From assembly GCA_018780265.1 (NCBI GenBank), contig JADMJV010000084.1, forward strand, positions 42,270 to 106,269: 64,000 nucleotides of DNA. The letters run 5' to 3'. This document shows, one piece after another, positions 58,071 to 64,000 of this stretch (position 1 is its first letter; every line of letters starts with the position of its first letter). The position numbers and the translations under genes are program-made. The notes beneath the pieces were generated by a model that was not told the DNA's origin, ran no database searches, and was given only the letters and a program-made list of their open reading frames with translations. The stretch is from a bacterium. Its GTDB lineage: Bacteria > Vulcanimicrobiota > Xenobia > Xenobiales > JADMJV01.

Positions 58071-59045
58071 ATGAAGATTCAAACCGCCCCTCAACCACTG
58101 CCACCCCCCAAGCGCAAGATGGACGTCCCTGAAGACATCAGCCTTGAATACATCGATGCCCGCGAGAGTGCCCAAGAAGAACCGCCCAACCTGAAGGGAG
58201 TGGTTTATGAGCAGACCACCACGGGCGATATCACCATTTTGAAGCACTCCGGTCAAACCACGGGTGAACTGCCCGCTGACATCCCCGAGTCAGCGGTAAA
58301 AGACGGTCGAGTGGTCATCTACGTGGATGGCATCCACCAGGAGATGTCGGAGCAGAATCGCCAGATCAAGTATTTCTTGCACGGATTTGCCACCGCCGGA
58401 GCTGACGTCAATCAGAGTGTCATCGGTATCCATGAAGGAGCCGGCAAGTCTGGCTTTCGAGACGGTGTTCGTATCGCCAAGGTCTTATCGATGCTCAAAT
58501 TGGTACAGCACGGCGTGGTGCCCCTGGAGTGGGCCAGCAAAAAGATCTACACCATCGATCCGGCCATCAAGAGTGTCCATGACGAGGTCAAGCAGTCCCT
58601 GTTGGCTGGCCGCAAAGTGCAGTTGATGACGCATAGCGGAGGCGGGGCCGAGACGGCCACGGCCCTGACCTTGCTGGCCCGCGAGGGAATGCGGGAGCAG
58701 ATTCAAGAGAACGTGCGCGTGCTGTCGCTGGCTTCGGCCGCGGCCCACAAAGACTTTGTCAAAGCAGGGGTGAAAAAAGAAAGTCTTTACTATACCGGCA
58801 GCCAGAATGACCCGGTCCACTACCTTTTTCGGCACTATCTCAGCCCTTGTGATATCCCCTCAGCAATCGGGTTCGCGGCCGACGTGGTGCGCTACGGATA
58901 CCACCTGCTCACCGACAAAACTCAGCAGACGGCCTATCACTACCACTCGCCTGACTACATTTTTGCAGCCAGCGTCGACGACCAGGGTCAACGCATTCAG
59001 AGGTTTCTCGACGGGGGTCCTGGCGGCAACTTTCCGCTGCCCTGA
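58071..59045 (+). CDS. Predicted alpha/beta-hydrolase (lipase-like) with MKIQ N-terminus
   Basis: 324 residues from ATG 58071; an earlier ATG at 58059 would give MMVSMKIQ. The leader (MKIQTAPQPLPPPKRKMDVP) is Pro-rich and lacks a signal peptide. The core resembles an alpha/beta-hydrolase: strand VVIYVDGIHQEMSE, nucleophile elbow QLMTHSGGGAETATALTLLA (T-H-S-G-G), strand VRVLSLASAAAHKDF, and a late His (HYHSPDYI or DPVHYLF) as the likely catalytic base. Closest to DUF676/triacylglycerol lipase-like folds. It shares its first four residues with the Gly-rich protein at 17016. It overlaps the convergent kinase tail by 49 nt. Confidence 0.78.
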   Translation: MKIQTAPQPLPPPKRKMDVPEDISLEYIDARESAQEEPPNLKGVVYEQTTTGDITILKHSGQTTGELPADIPESAVKDGRVVIYVDGIHQEMSEQNRQIKYFLHGFATAGADVNQSVIGIHEGAGKSGFRDGVRIAKVLSMLKLVQHGVVPLEWASKKIYTIDPAIKSVHDEVKQSLLAGRKVQLMTHSGGGAETATALTLLAREGMREQIQENVRVLSLASAAAHKDFVKAGVKKESLYYTGSQNDPVHYLFRHYLSPCDIPSAIGFAADVVRYGYHLLTDKTQQTAYHYHSPDYIFAASVDDQGQRIQRFLDGGPGGNFPLP

Positions 59046-62000
59046 GGGCTGCTCGCAGGTAGCGGGTTGGCCTTTGATGGGGTAAGTCCCAAGTCCTGAG
59101 CCGCCCGCCGGGCCTGGAGCCGGTGGTGATCGCCCAGGCCTTCTTCTTCCAGCCACTGGGCCAGCAGTTCGTGACAACGGTAACGCTCCCAGGGGATGCC
59201 CGCCTGTTCGGCCCGTCGTGTGCACTCTCCTAAAATCTCAAAAGCCTTGCCCCGTTGCCCCTGCAGCATCAGGGCGGTGGCCTGCAGGCGCTTGAATACC
59301 GGCCGATACAGTCGCTGGCCTCGGGTGGCCTGGTCCAGTTCTTCCAGCAGCGGTTGGGCCTGGGCTACGTCCAGGCGAATGCGGCCATCCAGGGCCAGCA
59401 CGCCAAAATGGAGGGTATGGTGGGGGAGTTCCTGGAGAGACTTGCAACGTTCATACATGCGAGTGGCCCGAGTTACCAGTTCACTCCACTGACCGTTGGC
59501 CCAGTGAAAGTAACACAGACCGATCTCGGCGATGAGGTCCAGGTAGCTGGCCTGAAACGATTCGCGCAGGGGCTGCAGGGTGAGCAGATAGTTTTCGGCA
59601 GCGGCCACGTCTCCCATGGCGGAACAGGATTGGACCAGGTCACTGAGCGCCAGGGCCTCCTCAAAGCGATTGCCTACGCGACGGGCCTGTTGCAGGCCCA
59701 ATAGCCCTTGCTGCATGGCCTCGCCAATGCAGCCTTGATGAAAACAGGCGGCGTGCAGTTGCAGGTAAACCTTACACAGACCCGAGGCTACCCCCAGGCG
59801 GAGCAGAAGGTCTCGGGCCTCTTCTAATACCCGTCGAGATTTTCTTGTAGATCCGGCAAACAGCAACAGATAGCCGGAATCTCCCAACAGGTGGGCCTTA
59901 CCCACACTGTCTGGCAAATGGGCCATACGGGCCAGGGCATTGCGAATCCCCAGGCGTGCTCCGCCCGACCATTTGAGTCGGCGCAGCGACCAGAAACCAC
60001 CATAAATAAAGGCCTGGGCCCAACCCTCCTCTCGATCCTGAGGAGTGGAACTGCGCTTGATGGCCAGCCGCATCTGGGCCACCACCAGGTGAGTAAAGTC
60101 ATCCAGCCAGCCGGGAGGACGCAGTAAAAACAACACCCGCGACTGTCTCTCGCAAAGCCGACAGCCCTCCTCGATGACCTCCTGGGCCCGGGCCCCTTTG
60201 GACTTGATCTTGCCCACCATCTCCAGGGCCTGCTGATTGACCTGATGAGCCAGTGGCAACTGCCCCAGCATTTCGAAGGCTCCGCCCAACTTGCGAAGAC
60301 GGCGCACCTGATGGAGGGGGTCGCTTTCTTTGGCTTCCACCAGCGCCTTGAGTTTGTCGCAACCTTGTTGGGCGAAGCCGGCACCTAGCATGGCGTCGGC
60401 CCACAGTTCCTCCAACTCGGCATGGGTCAGTGGTTGGGTCTGGGGCGGCAACTGCGAAATCTCTTGCAGGCAGCGACAGGATTCCTCATAGGCGTAGCTG
60501 CGTAGCGCCCGTTGCGCCGCCTCCAGAAATGCCTGACCGGCTTTCTCGGGTTCACCGGCCAGACTCCAGTGCTGACCGACCTCCCAATGGATTGGCTTGT
60601 CCTGTCGTTCCAAATAGGCAGCAGCGCGGGCGTGATAACCCCGTCGCACCCCCCAACTCATCGACTCCAACACCACGTCAGCGGTACCTACACTGGCCAG
60701 TTCAAAGTCAGCGTTCTCGGTCAGCAGCCGGCGTTGCACTAGCTGGCTGCAAATTTCATAGAGGGTGCGATCGGCCATGCCACACAGGGCCTGGAGGTGG
60801 CGAAAGGCCAGCAAGGGACCGAGCACGGCCGACATGCGCAATACCTCCTGGGCCATTTCGTCGAGACCCTCCAGACGGCGGCGCAAGGCCTGCTGCAATC
60901 GGGCCGGCAGGCGCAACACGCCGCTGCCCCACGAACTGGCTCCGCTGGGCGTGCGAAAATGCCAGCAGCCGTCGCGCCACTGCCAGGCGCCCCCTTCTAC
61001 TCCCAGGCGCGCCAGTTCTTGGAGATAGAGGGGCTTGCCTTCGGTTTCCTGATGCAGGAATCGAAGTGTGTCGGGATGCAGTGCCTGATGATCCAGCAAA
61101 CTCTCGAGAAACTGTTGAGCCTCGTCGAGTTGAAAACCGGCCAGCGTAAAATGAGCGCCACTGCTCTGCTGTTCGGCCAGACGATGGAGAATCTCCACTT
61201 CCTTGTCGGCCGATTCCTCGTTGCTGGAGGCCAGTATCAGCAGCGGTAAATTGAGCGCATCCGCTCCATAGTAGCGAGTCTCAATAAAATAGTGGAGAAA
61301 CTCCAGGCTGGCCGCATCGGCCTCCTGAATCGAGTCGAGCAGCAATACGCTGGGGCTCTGGCTGCGCTGCAAAATCAGCCGGGCCATCCCCTCATAAAGG
61401 TGATAGCGCTGCAACGGATCATCCAGGGGGGCGTGGGCGTCGGGAGCCAACTCGATCAATTCGGGCAGCAGCAGGCTCAGGGCCGGCACAAAGGGGAGCA
61501 CCGACTGAGGGATGGGTTGGCCGTGCAAGGCCCAGCGCAAGATCGGCGTCCAGAGCTGATAGGGGATATGGGAACCTGAGAGAGGATGCACCTTGACGGC
61601 GGTGACCGCGTGGGTCTTGGCCAGACCGGCCCAGTGGGTCAACAAAAAACTCTTGCCCACGCCGGCCGGGCCGGCCACCAGACCCCAGCCCCCCCGGCCG
61701 TCGACCACCTGATTGAGGCGGACTTCAAACCAGGCCTGCTCTTTGCGCCGCCCCACAAACCGTGGCGTCACCAGTCGGCGAATGGGTTCTGGCGGCAAAG
61801 CAGCCGGAGCGGCCACCTCGGCCACGCCCTTCCAATCATCGGTCAGGGCCAGCAGGCGAGATTTCACCTCACCGGCGTCGCGCGGACGCTGGTGAGGCTC
61901 TTTGCTGAGCATCTGTTCTACCAGTTGGGCCAGCCCGGGTGGGGCCGGGATTTCAGGGACAAAGGGAGGGACCGGTTGGTTGAGGATCTGGTAAAGTACG

Positions 62001-62674
62001 GCCATCGGGTCGGCCGCTTCGAAGGGTAAACGTTGGCAAAAAACCTGATAAAGCATAACGCCCAGGCTGTAGATGTCGCTGCGCACGTCGGCACCGTCTC
62101 CCACAATCTGCTCAGGCGCCATGGCGTAGGGAGTGCCCAATACCATGCCGGGACTGGTGATGCGATTGGCTTTGCTGGCGATCTTGTGAAAACAAGCCAG
62201 CCCAAAATCCAGCAATCGAACCTGGTTGGCAGCATCCACCAGCACGTTCTCGGTCTTCAAGTCGCGGTGGATGATGTTATGATTGTGCAAATAGTGTAGA
62301 GCGTCGGCCAGTTGCACAAAGACCCGGAGAGCATCCCCGGCCACCTGACGCGAAGAAGTTTGACCATGCACTTTTTCAAAGCGCCGGCCCAGGTCCACCC
62401 CCTGAACGAATTCCATACTGTAATAGCACAATGAACTATCGAAGAAGCGATCATACACTCGCACCAAGCCGGGATGGTTCATCTGAGAGGCGATGTCGAA
62501 TTCGCGCTCAAAGCGCAACCGGTCCAGGGTGGCCGCTGTCAACTCGGGGAGCAATACTTTGAGGGCACATTGGTGGCCCTGTTGATCGCGAGCCAGATAC
62601 ACCTTGCCCATGCCTCCAACTCCAAGCAGCGCCAGGATCGAATAGGCGCCTATGCTGCTAGGGTGCGTGGACAT
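58997..62674 (-). CDS. Ser/Thr protein kinase fused to AAA ATPase and TPR-like repeats
   Basis: 1225 residues from ATG 62674. Kinase domain 8-275: Gly loop LGVGGMGKVYLARD, Lys39, HRDLKTENVL (136-145; catalytic Asp138), DFG (156-158) and APEQ (187-190). Residues about 300-620 form an AAA/NTPase domain of the PknK/adenylate-cyclase-associated kind: FVGRRKEQ, Walker A AGPAGVGKS (334-342), Walker B VLLLDSIQEAD. The remaining 600 residues are helical repeats of TPR/MalT type. No transmembrane helix, so cytoplasmic. Probably a sensor of metabolite or protein state. It lies 111 nt downstream of the FliP/SctR gene, so it may regulate that export system. Confidence 0.93.
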   Translation of the reverse strand: MSTHPSSIGAYSILALLGVGGMGKVYLARDQQGHQCALKVLLPELTAATLDRLRFEREFDIASQMNHPGLVRVYDRFFDSSLCYYSMEFVQGVDLGRRFEKVHGQTSSRQVAGDALRVFVQLADALHYLHNHNIIHRDLKTENVLVDAANQVRLLDFGLACFHKIASKANRITSPGMVLGTPYAMAPEQIVGDGADVRSDIYSLGVMLYQVFCQRLPFEAADPMAVLYQILNQPVPPFVPEIPAPPGLAQLVEQMLSKEPHQRPRDAGEVKSRLLALTDDWKGVAEVAAPAALPPEPIRRLVTPRFVGRRKEQAWFEVRLNQVVDGRGGWGLVAGPAGVGKSFLLTHWAGLAKTHAVTAVKVHPLSGSHIPYQLWTPILRWALHGQPIPQSVLPFVPALSLLLPELIELAPDAHAPLDDPLQRYHLYEGMARLILQRSQSPSVLLLDSIQEADAASLEFLHYFIETRYYGADALNLPLLILASSNEESADKEVEILHRLAEQQSSGAHFTLAGFQLDEAQQFLESLLDHQALHPDTLRFLHQETEGKPLYLQELARLGVEGGAWQWRDGCWHFRTPSGASSWGSGVLRLPARLQQALRRRLEGLDEMAQEVLRMSAVLGPLLAFRHLQALCGMADRTLYEICSQLVQRRLLTENADFELASVGTADVVLESMSWGVRRGYHARAAAYLERQDKPIHWEVGQHWSLAGEPEKAGQAFLEAAQRALRSYAYEESCRCLQEISQLPPQTQPLTHAELEELWADAMLGAGFAQQGCDKLKALVEAKESDPLHQVRRLRKLGGAFEMLGQLPLAHQVNQQALEMVGKIKSKGARAQEVIEEGCRLCERQSRVLFLLRPPGWLDDFTHLVVAQMRLAIKRSSTPQDREEGWAQAFIYGGFWSLRRLKWSGGARLGIRNALARMAHLPDSVGKAHLLGDSGYLLLFAGSTRKSRRVLEEARDLLLRLGVASGLCKVYLQLHAACFHQGCIGEAMQQGLLGLQQARRVGNRFEEALALSDLVQSCSAMGDVAAAENYLLTLQPLRESFQASYLDLIAEIGLCYFHWANGQWSELVTRATRMYERCKSLQELPHHTLHFGVLALDGRIRLDVAQAQPLLEELDQATRGQRLYRPVFKRLQATALMLQGQRGKAFEILGECTRRAEQAGIPWERYRCHELLAQWLEEEGLGDHHRLQARRAAQDLGLTPSKANPLPASSPQGSGKLPPGPPSRNL

Positions 62675-62784
62675 GGCGCTCGATTCGCAGGCCGCTCCCC
62701 CGGGCCCTGCGTTGCACCGGGGTTGCAATTTTCGACGGCGCGTTCGGCGGAAACAAACTGTAGCGTCGCTCCTGAGGTGGGTCG

Positions 62785-63606
62785 CTACGGGCCTAAAGGA
62801 TTGTTGTACCAAAGCGGCTTGTTAAAGCTCTTCACCAGTCCCTGAATGAGGATATGCCAGCCGTCCAGCGAGCAGAACATCATGAGCTTGAAGGGCAAAG
62901 AAATGGTGGTGGGGCTGATCATAAACATGCCCATGGACATCAGCACCGAGGCAACCACCATGTCTACCACCAGGAAGGGTAAATAGATGAGAAAGCCGAT
63001 GAAGAATCCCGTCTTCACTTCTGACATGATGTAGGAGGGCATGATGGCCCGGAACGGGATGTCTTCGTACCAACTGGTGCTGCCCATTTTTCCTTTGGGG
63101 TGAATCTGCCCCAGCCTCATGAAGAGGGCTAGATCGGCGTCGCGAACCTGGGCCAGCATGAATTCGCGCACCGGGCGGGCCAGTTTTACTACAAATTCGT
63201 CCTGGCTGATGGTTCCGGCCGCATAGGGCACGACAGCCGTAACACGGATGCGCTCTCCCACCGGCCACATGATGAAGAAGGTGATGAAAAGAGTGATCCC
63301 CATCATCAATTGATTGCTCAAAGCCTGAGTAGAGCCCAGAGCGCTCTTCAGGTAGGAGAGCATAATGGTGGTTCGGATGAACGAAGTGCACGAGACCACC
63401 ATGTAGGGGATCAGCGACAGGCTGATAATGAAAAAAGACACCTGCAGGTTGGGGGGGACCGGCGTGCCTTTGGCCGGCTCGATCTTAATGTCGGGAATGT
63501 GGAGTTGGTTGGGGTCCAGGAAGTCCTGAGCCTCAGCCCCCCCCCCGAGCAGCAATATCACCAAAAGGACAAGCGCAACGCGCCCTACTTTGGCGGAATG
63601 GTCCAT
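62785..63606 (-). CDS. Type III export apparatus protein (FliP/SctR family)
   Basis: 273 residues. After a signal-like segment (ALVLLVILLLGGGAEAQ) come the four hydrophobic helices of FliP/SctR. Conserved blocks: SCTSFIRTTIMLSYLKSALG, LFITFFIMWPVGERIR, REFMLAQVRDADLALFMRLG, IPFRAIMPSYIMSEVKTGFF, YLPFLVVDMVVASVLMSMGM and ISLPFKLMMFCSLDGWHILI. This pore subunit forms the entrance of the flagellar or non-flagellar type III secretion channel. Which of the two cannot be decided without neighbours beyond the edge. The cleavable N-terminal segment is FliP-like. It overlaps the upstream gene by 22 nt. Confidence 0.95.
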   Translation of the reverse strand: MDHSAKVGRVALVLLVILLLGGGAEAQDFLDPNQLHIPDIKIEPAKGTPVPPNLQVSFFIISLSLIPYMVVSCTSFIRTTIMLSYLKSALGSTQALSNQLMMGITLFITFFIMWPVGERIRVTAVVPYAAGTISQDEFVVKLARPVREFMLAQVRDADLALFMRLGQIHPKGKMGSTSWYEDIPFRAIMPSYIMSEVKTGFFIGFLIYLPFLVVDMVVASVLMSMGMFMISPTTISLPFKLMMFCSLDGWHILIQGLVKSFNKPLWYNNPLGP

Positions 63607-63998
63607 GTAGGAGTATTTCCGTTCGTGTCTGGTGGTGCGGGATTTTTCATGTCTCTATATTTCTCACTCTTTATTCGCTTCAGCCCGTTGGGATCCTCGT
63701 CGCGACTGGCCTCAACCGCCTGCAAAGGATCCCTCTCTTTGACGGGAGCTTCCACCACCTTGACGGCAGGATAGGGGATGGCCGAGGGAATGGCCTTGAC
63801 CATGGCCCAATCGAGTGCGTCTAGCACCGGATTGCGTGGCATTTTGATAAAGATTCCCACCGGTCCGTTATCAAACAGCACACCCCGAACCATGTAAGGA
63901 TGGCGGGTCAGTTCTTCGCCGCTCTGTTGCACCACCACGTAGCGATAGTCTTTCTTGCCCATCTTCTTGCGCCCCAATAACACCTGGGACTGGCCGGC
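63585..63998 (-). CDS. Protein of export operon, 5' end beyond window
   Basis: At least 132 residues; the frame stays open to the right edge, although ATG 63962 (MGKKDYRYVVVQQSGEELTR) or GTG 63983 could be the start. The first 50 residues are beta-rich (YMVRGVLFDNGPVGIFIKMP), the rest is charged and Pro-rich (EKYRDMKNPAPPDTNGNTP). It overlaps the FliP/SctR gene by 22 nt, so it belongs to the same operon. The position would suit an FliO/FliN/SctQ-like component, but I see no diagnostic motif. Confidence 0.6.
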   Translation of the reverse strand, partial: AGQSQVLLGRKKMGKKDYRYVVVQQSGEELTRHPYMVRGVLFDNGPVGIFIKMPRNPVLDALDWAMVKAIPSAIPYPAVKVVEAPVKERDPLQAVEASRDEDPNGLKRIKSEKYRDMKNPAPPDTNGNTPTWTIPPK

Positions 63999-64000
63999 CT

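Overview
The window is GC-rich, densely packed and strictly chromosomal in character. I see no tRNA, rRNA, CRISPR array, integrase or complete transposase. About 67 protein-coding genes run in short operons on both strands, often with 1-4 nt overlaps (ATGA, GTGA, TTGA, CTGA). A MacA/MacB-type exporter, a FliP/SctR-family export protein, a GspF-family assembly protein and many signal-peptide proteins point to a diderm bacterium with envelope-spanning secretion machinery. Many products have unusual domain fusions or look like orphans. That would fit a poorly sampled lineage such as the Eremiobacterota/Xenobia or Armatimonadota neighbourhood, but this placement is a guess from gene style and not from a phylogenetic marker.

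Layout. 0-9 kb: end of a TPR/DUF2135 protein, a Ca2+/H+ antiporter, a Gly/Ala-rich protein, a TPR protein, a phosphonate-binding-like/patatin membrane fusion and secreted orphans. 9-19 kb: a small HTH-like gene, helical orphans, LD-carboxypeptidase, phosphodiester glycosidase, thrC, a SpoT-like HD hydrolase, a TerB-like protein and another Gly-rich protein. 19-23 kb: a histidine kinase with a degenerate GGDEF-like N-terminus, then a WecB/TagA glycosyltransferase, a sugar nucleotidyltransferase and comF. 23-33 kb: an FMO-like flavoprotein, a substrate-binding/PQQ-propeller fusion divergent from a MacAB-type exporter, a LolA-like protein, a catalytically degenerate trypsin-like protein and a GspF homologue. 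34-47 kb: mainly housekeeping and metabolism (rph, HtrA protease, a DsrE/F/H-like trio, ispG, 4-hydroxyphenylpyruvate dioxygenase, prs, pgi, phosphodiesterase, HAD hydrolase, biotinyl-type carrier, thiolase). 47-50 kb: PilZ protein, SLBB/ComEA-like DNA-binding protein, small orphans and a PD-(D/E)XK-like nuclease. 50-64 kb: the most accessory-looking part, with a Gly-rich protein, a clostripain relative without its catalytic residues, an intact subtilase, TspO, a sirtuin/degenerate-GGDEF fusion, a DUF1152 protein, an alpha/beta-hydrolase, a 1225-residue Ser/Thr kinase-AAA-TPR protein and a FliP/SctR export protein at the right edge.

The strongest new signal is a recurring N-terminus. Proteins starting at 17016 (+), 51122 (-), 53756 (-) and 58071 (+) all begin M-K-[I/V]-Q. 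The subtilase at 53976 begins M-Q-V-Q, and the protein at 2834 (-) begins M-N-M-Q. They share no other obvious domain, use different synonymous codons for the shared residues, lack a Sec signal peptide and continue into a Pro/Gln/Ser/Thr-rich segment that looks disordered. With a FliP/SctR gene in the same window, I infer a possible class of exported proteins with a common N-terminal address tag. No export has been shown. Several other proteins look like pseudoenzymes (clostripain, trypsin-like protease, sirtuin, two GGDEF-like domains), which is a second theme of the region.
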